Part shown: in pieces, positions 1 to 8,459 of the stretch | How positions within the stretch are numbered: the stretch's first letter is position 1 | Layout: each line of letters begins with the position of its first letter | Notes under the pieces: generated by a model | Told to the model about the DNA's origin: nothing | Database searches by the model: none | Seen by the model: the letters and a program-made list of their open reading frames with translations, nothing else | Origin: Arcobacter roscoffensis | GTDB taxonomy: Bacteria > Campylobacterota > Campylobacteria > Campylobacterales > Arcobacteraceae | Length of the DNA stretch: 64,000 nucleotides | Reading direction: 5' to 3' | Assembly: GCF_024267655.1 (NCBI RefSeq) | Contig: NZ_CP100595.1 | Coordinates: forward strand, 992,001 to 1,056,000 | Made by a program: the position numbers and the translations under genes

Positions 1-370
1 ATGAAATGATATTTGTAATTTCTAAAACAACATCTTTTATTTCATCATCATCAATTTCATCATCTTCTAAACCAAACTCTTTAGTAAGATTATAGCTAGA
101 TTTTTCATCAATTATAAAAAGATTTTCTCCTGAAATATTCCCATGAATAAGTTGATTCGCAATAAAATAGTTCCCATTTTCAACAATTTTTTCATTTAAG
201 TGTTTAAGTAAACCCTCAGAAGTAACTGTATTAATTACTGGAATATTCAAAGTTGCAAATTTATCTATGATTTTAGATATGGCAGCAGTTGCTTCACCAT
301 AAGCTATATTCATGAGTTCTTGTAAGCAGTCTCTTTCATCTTCATTTAAATCAATAAGATTTTTGCCCAT
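1..370 (-). CDS. CheC-like chemotaxis phosphatase, C-terminus cut by window edge
   Basis: The reverse strand reads an open frame from an ATG at 370 to the window edge, about 123 residues. The N-terminus contains D14-x3-E18-x2-N21 within DCLQELMNIAYGEA, the active-site pattern of CheC/CheX/FliY phosphatases that dephosphorylate CheY-P. A second copy of the pattern, expected in CheC, would lie near or beyond the cut end, where an acidic stretch leads into an LEITNIIS helix. The start codon overlaps the stop of the upstream CheY-like gene by one base, so the two are probably translationally coupled. The function as a terminator of a CheY-like signal is inferred from family and context. It could also be a CheX-type adaptor. 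Confidence 0.75.
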   Translation of the reverse strand, partial: MGKNLIDLNEDERDCLQELMNIAYGEATAAISKIIDKFATLNIPVINTVTSEGLLKHLNEKIVENGNYFIANQLIHGNISGENLFIIDEKSSYNLTKEFGLEDDEIDDDEIKDVVLEITNIIS

Positions 371-735
371 TAGATTAGTCCAAGTTTTTCAAGCATCTTT
401 TTTAAATTTTCTAGGTTTATTGGTTTTTTTATAAAACCTAATGCGCCATTATTTTTAGCTTTTTGCATAGCTTGTTCTTGAATATCTGCACTTACTATAA
501 TGATTTTAGAGTCTTTATCGAATTGACTTATTTCTTTAGTTGCTTCAAAACCATCTACAACAGGCATTGTTAAGTCCATAAAACAAATAGAAGGATTATG
601 CTCTTTGTAAAGCTCAATTGCCTCTTGGCCATTTGTAGCTTCTACAATATTTGAGTCTTCGCTTATTATCTCTTTTAAATTCTTAATTGTCATTTTTCTT
701 GCTAGTTTAGAATCGTCAACTACTAAATATGTCAT
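370..735 (-). CDS. Single-domain CheY-like response regulator
   Basis: This 121-residue protein is a bare receiver domain. It has the acidic pair D7-D8, the phospho-acceptor D54 in CFMDLTMP, S82 in IIVSAD and K104 in FIKKP. There is no output domain, so it should act by protein contact, as CheY does. It is followed with a one-base stop/start overlap by a CheC-like phosphatase gene, which suggests a dedicated signal and off-switch. The start is preceded by GAGG and a clear -10 box. It is not necessarily the flagellar-switch CheY, because no flagellar or core che genes are nearby. Confidence 0.9.
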   Translation of the reverse strand: MTYLVVDDSKLARKMTIKNLKEIISEDSNIVEATNGQEAIELYKEHNPSICFMDLTMPVVDGFEATKEISQFDKDSKIIIVSADIQEQAMQKAKNNGALGFIKKPINLENLKKMLEKLGLI

Positions 736-761
736 AAAGTATCCTCAATTAAATTTTGGAC

Positions 762-767
762 ATTATA
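762..767 (-). promoter_or_regulatory. -10 box of the cheY-like/cheC-like operon
   Basis: The reverse strand reads GCTATAATG about 27 bases before the ATG at 735. No clear -35 is visible, which is usual for Campylobacterota sigma-70 promoters. Confidence 0.55.
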
Positions 768-836
768 GCATAATAATTTTTGTTTTAATTTGAAAAAAGT
801 GTTAGTTTGTGATGTTTTTTTGATTTTGTAGATAAA

Positions 837-914
837 TGGTCGGGGCGAGAGGATTCGAACCTCCGGCCCCCTGGTCCCAAACCAGGTGCGCTAACCAGAC
901 TGCGCTACGCCCCG
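837..914 (-). tRNA. tRNA-Pro (UGG)
   Basis: The reverse strand folds into a full cloverleaf. The acceptor stem is CGGGGCG/CGCCCCG, the anticodon stem is CCTGG/CCAGG around the loop TTTGGGA giving anticodon UGG, and the T arm is GGAGG-TTCGAAT-CCTCT. The 3' ACCA is encoded. Anticodon UGG reads proline codons. It stands alone, not in a tRNA cluster. Confidence 0.97.
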
Positions 915-932
915 ACGATTAACAAGGCGGGA

Positions 933-938
933 ATAATA
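933..938 (-). promoter_or_regulatory. -10 box of tRNA-Pro with GC-rich discriminator
   Basis: The reverse strand reads TATTAT followed by TCCCGCC, about 18 bases before the tRNA 5' end. The GC-rich stretch after the -10 box is typical of stringently controlled stable-RNA promoters. Confidence 0.5.
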
Positions 939-978
939 CTATGTTTTTTAATAAATGTCAAGTATATATTCCAAAAAA

Positions 979-1449
979 CTATTGAATTTTTGAAATTTCA
1001 ATATCATTTATATTTTCTACTAGTTTAAGTAAGCTATTGTCTTTCATTTCTAAATAACCTTCACTTTTAATTCTTCCTTTAGAGTCATAAACAAATTTAA
1101 AGTTTTCATCAAAACTTACAGTAATAAACTTATCTTTTTTTACTTCTAGTTTTTCTGTTTTTACATCATTTGCCATAGCTTTTTTTAGAATATAGATAAT
1201 GGCATATTTGTCTTTTTTATATTTTGTATTTTCATCATTTTTTTTATTTTTAAAATCTTCATTGTAAAAAACAAACTTATCCTTTCCTAATAAAAATCTA
1301 GCAATAGAGTTTGTAACTTTTGCTTCAAGATAGTTGTGTTCTAAAGACTTAAAGTTTTCTATTTCACCTAAAGTAATACCTTTAAATTTGATTGTATAGT
1401 TTGCAAACGCAAAACTCGCAAGTAGTATAGTTGTTATTAAAATTTTCAT
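979..1449 (-). CDS. Exported hypothetical protein
   Basis: This 156-residue protein begins with a short signal peptide (MKILITTILLASFAFA, cleavage after FAFA). The rest is lysine-rich with alternating beta-like segments (YTIKFKGITLGEIENF; FITVSFDENFKFVYDSKGRIKSEG). The opening resembles the start of DUF3108-type periplasmic proteins, but the match is too weak to name. It is the last gene of a minus-strand set with a SprT-like protease and a J-domain protein, 59 bases after the protease gene. I do not recognise a function; it is probably periplasmic. Confidence 0.7.
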   Translation of the reverse strand: MKILITTILLASFAFANYTIKFKGITLGEIENFKSLEHNYLEAKVTNSIARFLLGKDKFVFYNEDFKNKKNDENTKYKKDKYAIIYILKKAMANDVKTEKLEVKKDKFITVSFDENFKFVYDSKGRIKSEGYLEMKDNSLLKLVENINDIEISKIQ

Positions 1450-1508
1450 GTTTTCCCTTTTAATTTAAGTGATATTATATCTAAAAAGTGAATTTTTCGT
1501 GAAAGCTT

Positions 1509-2009
1509 TTAATTGAAAAGTTTTGTTTTTTCCATCAAAATATCATTATGATTTACGAATCTTTCACATCTAAGACCATTTAGTTTTTTACAAATTCTTT
1601 GCCATTTTTTTGTATGACCTGAGTTTTTATTTGAAAAGTCACTAATATGAAACATTATAGCATGGGCATATTCGTGGGGAAGTACATCATTTATCATATA
1701 ATTTGAGCTTTCTTTAAATCTTTTTTTATTTAAATATATTTCAATACTTCCATCTCTTTCATAAACAGCCATGCCAAATCTATTTGCAGTCATTTCCTCA
1801 GAAATAATTATAGGAAATTCTCTTACAATATTAAAATTTATTTTTGCTAAGTATCTTAACTCTTTAAGTTTTAGTGTTAGTTGGGTTTTGTATTTATCAT
1901 CAAGTGGTTTTTTATCAAAAGAATAGTCTTCATACCAAAGTAGAACTAAAAGTGCCAAAGCACCTATAGTTATAAAGAAGAAAGTTTTTTGTAGCTTTTT
2001 AAAAAACAT
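1509..2009 (-). CDS. Membrane-anchored SprT-like zinc metalloprotease
   Basis: The 166-residue protein has one N-terminal transmembrane segment (about residues 9-25, FFFITIGALALLVLLW) followed by a SprT-like domain. The zinc-binding and catalytic motif HEYAH follows MINDVLP. The downstream GHTKKWQRICKKLNG matches the G-H-x3-W/F segment that supplies the third ligand in SprT proteins. The zinc ribbon of full SprT is missing. The gene follows the membrane J-domain gene with a 5-base gap, so the two are probably co-translated. A protein-quality role at the membrane is inferred; the substrate is unknown. Confidence 0.8.
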   Translation of the reverse strand: MFFKKLQKTFFFITIGALALLVLLWYEDYSFDKKPLDDKYKTQLTLKLKELRYLAKINFNIVREFPIIISEEMTANRFGMAVYERDGSIEIYLNKKRFKESSNYMINDVLPHEYAHAIMFHISDFSNKNSGHTKKWQRICKKLNGLRCERFVNHNDILMEKTKLFN

Positions 2010-2014
2010 AAGTT

Positions 2015-2488
2015 TTATTTTACTGTTTTTATTAAAATATCTCTAAAGTGATTTAGCTCTTTCATTTTTGTATCATCTCCACCGTTTATATCAGGGTGAT
2101 ATTTTCTTGCTAATTCTTTGTATCTTTTTTTTATCTCTTCTTTTGTAGGTTCACCTGTAAAACCAAAAAAGTCTTTTGCTTGTTGTATTTCATTGTATCT
2201 TGGCTGATTTGCAAAGTTTTGAAAATCATTTGAATTAAAATTTTGAAAATCATTGAAGTTGAAATTTGCATTGTTTCCTTGTGAAAACTCTTGACCGTTA
2301 AATTTAAAGTGAAAACCATTTGTTTTAATTTTCTTTTTTAAATTATATATTGCTATAAAACCTAAGATAAATATAATCCCTATTATCATTAAAAATGTTC
2401 CAAAGTTTGTAAATATTAAGTATAAAATAAAAAATATTATTGCAAGTCTTACTATTCTGTTAAATATATAAATGGCTGTATTGTTCAT
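2015..2488 (-). CDS. Membrane J-domain (DnaJ-like) protein
   Basis: The 157-residue protein has two hydrophobic helices at the N-terminus (about residues 10-50) and an Asn/Phe-rich linker with repeated NFN/FQN units (about 68-98). A C-terminal J-domain (about 104-157) carries the HPD motif in ELARKYHPDINGGDD. J-domains stimulate the Hsp70 ATPase, so the protein should recruit DnaK to the inner membrane. Glycine-rich and zinc-finger regions of DnaJ are absent. It is the first gene of the minus-strand set with the SprT-like protease. Confidence 0.85.
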   Translation of the reverse strand: MNNTAIYIFNRIVRLAIIFFILYLIFTNFGTFLMIIGIIFILGFIAIYNLKKKIKTNGFHFKFNGQEFSQGNNANFNFNDFQNFNSNDFQNFANQPRYNEIQQAKDFFGFTGEPTKEEIKKRYKELARKYHPDINGGDDTKMKELNHFRDILIKTVK

Positions 2489-2519
2489 AAAAATCTAAAT
2501 CCTTTAAAATAAAACGTGT

Positions 2520-2525
2520 ATTATA
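2520..2525 (-). promoter_or_regulatory. -10 box for the J-domain/SprT-like/exported protein set
   Basis: The reverse strand reads TACTATAATACACG, with TATAAT about 32 bases before the J-domain start codon. The rest of the 223-base gap to lctP is AT-rich and must also hold the divergent lctP promoter, which I could not place with certainty. Confidence 0.5.
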
Positions 2526-2711
2526 GTATTCTTTTTAAAATAAGTAAATTAAAGCTATTTCTTATATAAAAATTAATTATATTTATTAAATGTGTTACAA
2601 AAGTAATCATTAAAACTTTAAAAATATTGCTATTTAAATGCTATAGAAAAATTATCATAAAAATATCACATGCTAGGAATATTCTTTTTGTGTTAAAACA
2701 AGGAGGAATAC

Positions 2712-4403
2712 ATGAGTATTGGTTTACAAGCATTTTTTGCTGCATTACCTATATTTTTAGCTGGTATTTTACTAGTTGGTTTAAGGGTTTCTGCTAAGAA
2801 AGCAATGCCTTTAGTTTATATAGCAACAGTTGGTGTTGCATTTGTTGTGTGGGAAGTTTCTTTTAATAGAGTTATGGCTTCAACTATTCAAGGTCTACTT
2901 ATAACAGTTGCTGTTTTATGGATTATTTTTGGTGCAATTTTACTTTTAAATACACTAAAACATTCAGGTGCGATTGCTGTAATTAGACAAGGTTTCAACA
3001 ATATTAGTCCTGATAGAAGAGTACAAGTTATTATAATTGCATGGTTATTTGGATCATTTATTGAGGGTGCTTCTGGATTTGGTACACCTGCTGCGATTGC
3101 TGCACCACTTTTAGTTGCTATTGGTTTCCCGGCAATGGCTGCTGTTATGGTTGGTATGATGATTCAAAGTACACCTGTATCTTTTGGTGCTGTTGGAACG
3201 CCTATTTTAATAGGAGTAAATAAAGGTTTAGATGCTCAAGGAATAGGGCTTGACTTAGAAAGTATTGGTTCGTCTTGGGATGTTTATTTACAAATTATTA
3301 CTTCACAAGTTGCAATTACTCATGCAATTGTTGGTACTTTAATTCCTTTATTTATGACTGTAATGTTAACTAGGTTTTTTGGTGAAAATAAGTCATGGAG
3401 TGAGGGCTTAAGTATTTTACCTTTTGCTATTTTTGCAGGACTTGCGTTTACAATTCCTTATGCTTTAACAGGTGTTTTCTTAGGTGCTGAGTTTCCATCA
3501 TTAATAGGTGCTTTAGTTGGACTTCCAATAGTTATGTTTGCAGCTAAAAAAGGTTTCTTAGTTCCTAAAAAAGCTTGGGATTTTGCTCCAAGAGAGAAAT
3601 GGCCTACATCATGGGTTTCAAAAATAGAGATGAAATTAGACGCAATGAGTGCAAAAGTTCCAATGTCTTTAACAAAAGCATGGATTCCATATATCTTAGT
3701 TGCAGTGATTTTAGTAATTACAAGAGTTAGTGATGAGGCTAAAGCGTTTGTTAAATCTTGGATTATTCCATTTAAAGATATTTTAGGTGAAAACTTAGGT
3801 TATTCTATCACTCCACTTTACTTACCAGGGGGTATTTTAGTATTTGTAGCCCTTGTTACTTATTTCCTACATAAAATGGAATTTAAAGAGATGAAAGAAG
3901 CTATAGGTGAGTCTTCAAAGGTTATGTTAGGTGCTGGTTTTGTACTTATTTTTACAATTCCATTAGTTAGAATTCTAATTAATTCAGGTGTAAATGATTC
4001 TGGATTTGATTCAATGCCAGTTGCAATGGCTAATTTTGTAGCTTCATCAGTTGGAGATATATATCCATTATTTGCTCCAATGGTTGGTGCTTTAGGTGCA
4101 TTTATTGCAGGTTCAAATACAGTTTCAAATATGATGTTAGCACAGTATCAATTTGGTGTTGCAGATGCACTAGGTGTATCAACAGCCTTTATGGTAGCAC
4201 TTCAAGCAGTTGGAGCTGCTGCTGGTAATATGATTGCAATTCATAATGTTGTTGCAGCAAGTGCAACTGTTGGTCTTTTAGATCAAGAAGGGCAAACATT
4301 AAGAAGAACAATTATTCCTACAATCTATTATTGTTTATTAGCAGGTATTATCGGACTTGTTGGTATGTATGTATTAGATGTGGTTGATCCACTTATGAAA
4401 TAA
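2712..4403 (+). CDS. lctP: L-lactate permease (LctP/LldP family)
   Basis: The 563-residue protein is hydrophobic throughout, with a dozen or more transmembrane helices. It carries the family segments [21 protein letters not shown] (about residues 114-134) and the C-terminal [19 protein letters not shown]. The family imports lactate, and often glycolate, with protons. AGGAGG lies five bases before the ATG. The gene stands alone, between a divergent promoter region and a hairpin terminator. No lactate dehydrogenase genes are adjacent, but the window carries a LUD-domain protein and an FAD 2-hydroxyacid oxidase far downstream. The transport direction and substrate are from the family. Confidence 0.93.
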   Translation: MSIGLQAFFAALPIFLAGILLVGLRVSAKKAMPLVYIATVGVAFVVWEVSFNRVMASTIQGLLITVAVLWIIFGAILLLNTLKHSGAIAVIRQGFNNISPDRRVQVIIIAWLFGSFIEGASGFGTPAAIAAPLLVAIGFPAMAAVMVGMMIQSTPVSFGAVGTPILIGVNKGLDAQGIGLDLESIGSSWDVYLQIITSQVAITHAIVGTLIPLFMTVMLTRFFGENKSWSEGLSILPFAIFAGLAFTIPYALTGVFLGAEFPSLIGALVGLPIVMFAAKKGFLVPKKAWDFAPREKWPTSWVSKIEMKLDAMSAKVPMSLTKAWIPYILVAVILVITRVSDEAKAFVKSWIIPFKDILGENLGYSITPLYLPGGILVFVALVTYFLHKMEFKEMKEAIGESSKVMLGAGFVLIFTIPLVRILINSGVNDSGFDSMPVAMANFVASSVGDIYPLFAPMVGALGAFIAGSNTVSNMMLAQYQFGVADALGVSTAFMVALQAVGAAAGNMIAIHNVVAASATVGLLDQEGQTLRRTIIPTIYYCLLAGIIGLVGMYVLDVVDPLMK

Positions 4404-4429
4404 AGAAAAGAGATTTAATCTCTTTTCTT
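4403..4429 (+). terminator. Hairpin terminator after lctP
   Basis: A perfect 13-bp inverted repeat (AAGAAAAGAGATT / AATCTCTTTTCTT) begins at the lctP stop codon, with a one-base centre. The right arm is T-rich. Confidence 0.7.
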
Positions 4430-4507
4430 AAACTACTATTTTAACCTCTTTATAACCTCTTTTTTGATAATCTAAATCATAATTTATATACATAGGTAAC
4501 TAATTTT

Positions 4508-6439
4508 ATGTTAAATAAACTTTTAGAGAAAAAAGAACTTTTATTTGGAAAAAAAGAGTCATTAGAAGAGCTTGTAATAAAAGATCCTTTTAATGAAAAA
4601 AAGCTTCAAAAAGCAATAGATGCTTATGATTTAGACTTAAATAACCAATACTTACTTAAGCTATGTATACAGAACAACTCTTATGAAGCTTTAAGTTTTC
4701 TTATAGAAAAAGTAGGCTTTAAAATAGACAAACTAGATGTAAATAAAGAAAACCTATTATTCTTAGCTATAAGAGAAAAAGTTAATGAGTGTTGTAAAGT
4801 CTTATTATCAAATAATATTGATATTAATCAAGCAAATATAAACAGCATTACACCCTTGCATCTTGTAACTAAAAGTGGCATGGAAGACATATTTGATATT
4901 ATCACAGATAGAGTTGACAATCTTGAAATAGAAGATAAAGACGGAAGAAATATTCTTTTCTATGCAATACAATCAAAAAACTTTGAAATTATAAAAAAAG
5001 TATTTCAACTAACATCTATAAAACTTAACTTCAAAGACAATCAAGACAATACAATTGTTCATATAAAAGAGATTACAGCAAATCTTGACTTATTTAAATT
5101 TTTCGTAAGTAAGGGATTAAATGTAGATAGCATAAATAAAAACAATGAAGATTTTTTATATTTAAACTGTTTAGATTTAGATGTTCCAGATGAACTTTTT
5201 ATATCTTTTTTACAAAAAAGTAATTTAAAAAATAGAAAGTATGGATTAAATGAAGAGTCTATTTTAATGAAAATAGTAAAAAAAATACTTTCAATTGATA
5301 TACAAGTTCTAGAAAATAAAGGTTTAGTTACTAAGTATCAAGATAGACTTATTACCTTTATCGAACATGGGGTAGATGAAAATAGCTTGAATAGTGAAAA
5401 TGAAAACTTTTTATTTGATGTTGTAAGAGCAAAAGATGATTTAGTTTTAGAGTTTTTATTAAACAGAACAAAAGTAAATATTAATCAAATTAATAATCAT
5501 GGTCAAAACTTACTTGACTTAGCAATCTTTAATGGAAAAGTAAATGTTGAATTAGTTAAAAAGCTAGTATATACAAACATAAATTGTACTGTAAAAGATA
5601 AAGATGGATTAACAATAGTTGAAAAACTTGTAGATGTTATATTAAGTGAAGATATTCCAAATAGAGTAAGAAAAATAGGGAAAACAAAAAGTGCAAAAAA
5701 TGTAAACTATACTCAAATTTTAACTTTTATTTTAGATTATACAAAAATTGATATAAATCAAATTATGTTTGAGGCTGAACCTATAGTATTTGAGATAGGA
5801 AAATCTTTTCATGTTCCATTATTAGAAGTATTTAAAAAACATGGTGCAAATTTAAATATAGTAGGTCAAAAAGATAAACTTACTATTTTTTATAAGGTTT
5901 TAGAAGCAGGTAAAGATGCAAAAGATGAAAGAGCACTTTTTTTAAAAATGTTAAAGTATTTAGTTCTATGTGATGTTGATATTGACCATAAAGATTCACA
6001 TGGTGGAAATGTAATACATAAAGCAATTTTAGATCACGATTTACAAGTTGTAAATATTCTAACTCTAAGAGTTAAAAATTATAAAGCAAGGGATAAAAAA
6101 GGAAGAACTTATATTCATAATACAATTTGGAAAAATAAAGCAGATATTTTGAAAAAAATAGCCTTTAAAAATAAAGACTTGATGAATATACCTGATAAGT
6201 TTGGTTTATTACCTATAAATTATGGCGTTATAATGGGAAAAAAAGAAGTTGTATTTGCTTTAATAAAAATGGGTGCTTATTTAAATAATCCTTATAATGT
6301 AAACGAACAATTTAAAGAACAATTCTTTTCAAAACTTGGAAAACTTGAGGATATTTTGAGTTCAACAATGACTGAAAATGAGAGATCTCTAATGACAGAA
6401 CTAGTAAGAAGTATGCAAAAAGAACTTGATATAGAATAA
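4508..6439 (+). CDS. Large ankyrin-repeat protein, copy 1
   Basis: The 643-residue protein is built of degenerate ankyrin repeats. Typical units are DVNKENLLFLAIREKVNECCKVL, NINSITPLHLVTKSGMEDIF, DKDGRNILFYAIQSKNFEIIKKV and HGQNLLDLAIFNGKVNVELVKKL. It has no signal peptide or membrane helix, so it should be cytoplasmic. It shares its whole layout with the next gene, including the N-terminal EELVIKDPFNEK and the C-terminal VNERSLMT-like end (here TENERSLMTELV). Such proteins are usually interaction scaffolds. The partner is unknown and no catalytic domain is visible. Confidence 0.85.
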   Translation: MLNKLLEKKELLFGKKESLEELVIKDPFNEKKLQKAIDAYDLDLNNQYLLKLCIQNNSYEALSFLIEKVGFKIDKLDVNKENLLFLAIREKVNECCKVLLSNNIDINQANINSITPLHLVTKSGMEDIFDIITDRVDNLEIEDKDGRNILFYAIQSKNFEIIKKVFQLTSIKLNFKDNQDNTIVHIKEITANLDLFKFFVSKGLNVDSINKNNEDFLYLNCLDLDVPDELFISFLQKSNLKNRKYGLNEESILMKIVKKILSIDIQVLENKGLVTKYQDRLITFIEHGVDENSLNSENENFLFDVVRAKDDLVLEFLLNRTKVNINQINNHGQNLLDLAIFNGKVNVELVKKLVYTNINCTVKDKDGLTIVEKLVDVILSEDIPNRVRKIGKTKSAKNVNYTQILTFILDYTKIDINQIMFEAEPIVFEIGKSFHVPLLEVFKKHGANLNIVGQKDKLTIFYKVLEAGKDAKDERALFLKMLKYLVLCDVDIDHKDSHGGNVIHKAILDHDLQVVNILTLRVKNYKARDKKGRTYIHNTIWKNKADILKKIAFKNKDLMNIPDKFGLLPINYGVIMGKKEVVFALIKMGAYLNNPYNVNEQFKEQFFSKLGKLEDILSSTMTENERSLMTELVRSMQKELDIE

Positions 6440-6501
6440 AAATAATTTTTAAAAACCCTAAAATAAAGGGATTTAATTCAAACATAATAAAAAAATTGCT
6501 A

Positions 6502-6521
6502 TTCTTTCGCTAATGAAAGAA
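6502..6521 (+). repeat. Small stem-loop between the two ankyrin genes
   Basis: TTCTTTC and GAAAGAA form a 7-bp stem with a 6-base loop, followed by an A-run and the ribosome site of the second ankyrin gene. An ACCCT/AGGGA hairpin lies about 45 bases upstream. Either could be a weak terminator or part of a leader. Confidence 0.35.
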
Positions 6522-6534
6522 AAAAGGTAGAGTA

Positions 6535-8448
6535 ATGCTAGATAAATTATTTGGTAGTAGTGAAACTATCGAAGAGTTAATAATAAAAAAACCTTTTAAT
6601 GAAAAAGCGGTAGAAAAGAAATTAGCAAAATCTGATTTTAATAAAAATGATAGCTCTTTATTGCATCATTGTGCAAAATATGATGCTTTTAATGCAGTTA
6701 ATTATTTGCTAAGTATTGGAGTTAAATTTAATTCTTTAAATGAATTTAATGAAAATGCACTTTTTACAGCTTTAAAAAGCTCAAGTTTAGAGACTTCTAA
6801 ACTATTATTAAAAAAAGGAATAGATGTAAATCAAGAAAATCTTGATGGGGAAATCCCCTTACATTTAGCTTTTAAATATGGAGCAATTCAATTAATAGAT
6901 ATAATTGCTTCAAAAACGCAAGATATAAATAAAAAAAATAAAGTAGGTAGAACAGTTTTATTTTATGCAATAGAGTCAAAAAATAGACTAGCCATAAAAA
7001 AAGTTTTAGCTTTAAGTAATGAATTAGATATTAATCAACAAGATAATAATGGTAATACAATTTGTCATTTAAAAGAAATAACTGCTGATTTAAATATTTT
7101 TGATGGATTGCTTGATTTAGGTTTAGATTTAAACTCTATTAACAACAAAGGACAAGACTTTTTATATCTAAATTGTTTAGATTTGGATTTAAATAACAAT
7201 CTTTTCTCTTTTGCAATAAGAAATAATGCTTCATTAAATAGAAGATATGGAACAAAGAAAAATACCTTATTGATATACTTGATTGATAAACTATTAACTT
7301 ATGATATTCAAGTTTATGAAAATAAAAGTTTTATAAATAAATATCAAGATAGGATAATGACTTTTGTTGAAAATGGTGCAAATGTAAATCTTTTGAATTT
7401 AGAAGAAGAGAATTTATTATTTAACATAATAAGAGCAAGAAGTGAGTTTAATTTAGATTTTATTTTAAAGTCAACATCTATAAATGTAAATCAAACTAAT
7501 GCTATTGGTAATACGGTTTTAGATATTGCTATTTTTAATGGTAAACCTAACATTGATCTAATAAAAAGACTTCTTTTTTCAAATATTGACTCAAGTTTAA
7601 AAGATAAAAATAATCATAGTGTTATAGAAAAAGTAGTAGATGTTATTTTGAGTGAAAACTCACCAAATAGAGTAAGAAAAGTATCAAATATAAGAGTTTA
7701 TCCAGAGGTTAATTATAATCAAATTCTAAATTTACTTTTAGAGTTTATAAAAGTAGATATAAATGAAATACTTTTTGAAGAAGAGCCAATTATTTTTGAA
7801 ATTGCAAAATATTTTAATGTTCCTTTACTTGAGACATTTAAAAAATATGGTGCAAATCTAGATATCTTAAGTAAAAAAGATAATCTAAATGCATTTTATA
7901 GGGTCCTTCAATCAGGAAAAGAACAAAAAAATCAAAAGCAAGCTTTTCATAAAACTTTGAATTTCCTTATCTTAAATAATGTAAATATTGACTGTAAAGA
8001 CTCTTATGGAGGAAATGTAATTCATAAAGCTATATTAGATCATGACTTACAAGTTATAAATATTCTTACAAAAAGAGTAGGGGATTATAGAGCTGTAGAT
8101 AATAAGGGAAGAAACTATATTCATAATACAGTTTGGAGTGATAAAATAGATATATTAAAGAAAATTGCTTTAAAAAATAGAGACCTAATAAACAAACCTG
8201 ATAGATTTGGTATCTTACCAATAAATTATGCTGTTATTATGGGTAAAAAAGAGGTTGTGTTCTCTCTTATAAAATTAGGTGCATTTTTAAATAATCACAA
8301 TAAAATCAATCAGCAATTTAAAGAGAGTTTTTTTTCTAAACTAGGAGATTTAGATGATATTTTAAATACTTCAATGACGGTAAATGAAAGAAGCTTAATG
8401 ACTAAATTAGTATCTAATATGAAAGAAGAGTTTCATATTAAGAAATAG
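6535..8448 (+). CDS. Large ankyrin-repeat protein, copy 2
   Basis: The 637-residue protein is a full-length paralogue of the preceding one. The two align from the start (EELIIKKPFNEKAVEKK) through LLKKGIDVNQENLDGEIPLH and GNVIHKAILDHDLQV to the end (NERSLMTKLV). Some segments are nearly identical, such as VIHKAILDHDLQVVNILT versus VIHKAILDHDLQVINILT, while the middle has drifted. No secretion signal is present. Its stop codon lies 11 bases before the convergent kinase gene, and no terminator is visible there. The role is unknown; tandem duplication with divergence is the clear observation. Confidence 0.85.
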   Translation: MLDKLFGSSETIEELIIKKPFNEKAVEKKLAKSDFNKNDSSLLHHCAKYDAFNAVNYLLSIGVKFNSLNEFNENALFTALKSSSLETSKLLLKKGIDVNQENLDGEIPLHLAFKYGAIQLIDIIASKTQDINKKNKVGRTVLFYAIESKNRLAIKKVLALSNELDINQQDNNGNTICHLKEITADLNIFDGLLDLGLDLNSINNKGQDFLYLNCLDLDLNNNLFSFAIRNNASLNRRYGTKKNTLLIYLIDKLLTYDIQVYENKSFINKYQDRIMTFVENGANVNLLNLEEENLLFNIIRARSEFNLDFILKSTSINVNQTNAIGNTVLDIAIFNGKPNIDLIKRLLFSNIDSSLKDKNNHSVIEKVVDVILSENSPNRVRKVSNIRVYPEVNYNQILNLLLEFIKVDINEILFEEEPIIFEIAKYFNVPLLETFKKYGANLDILSKKDNLNAFYRVLQSGKEQKNQKQAFHKTLNFLILNNVNIDCKDSYGGNVIHKAILDHDLQVINILTKRVGDYRAVDNKGRNYIHNTVWSDKIDILKKIALKNRDLINKPDRFGILPINYAVIMGKKEVVFSLIKLGAFLNNHNKINQQFKESFFSKLGDLDDILNTSMTVNERSLMTKLVSNMKEEFHIKK

Positions 8449-8459
8449 TTTTAATGGTT

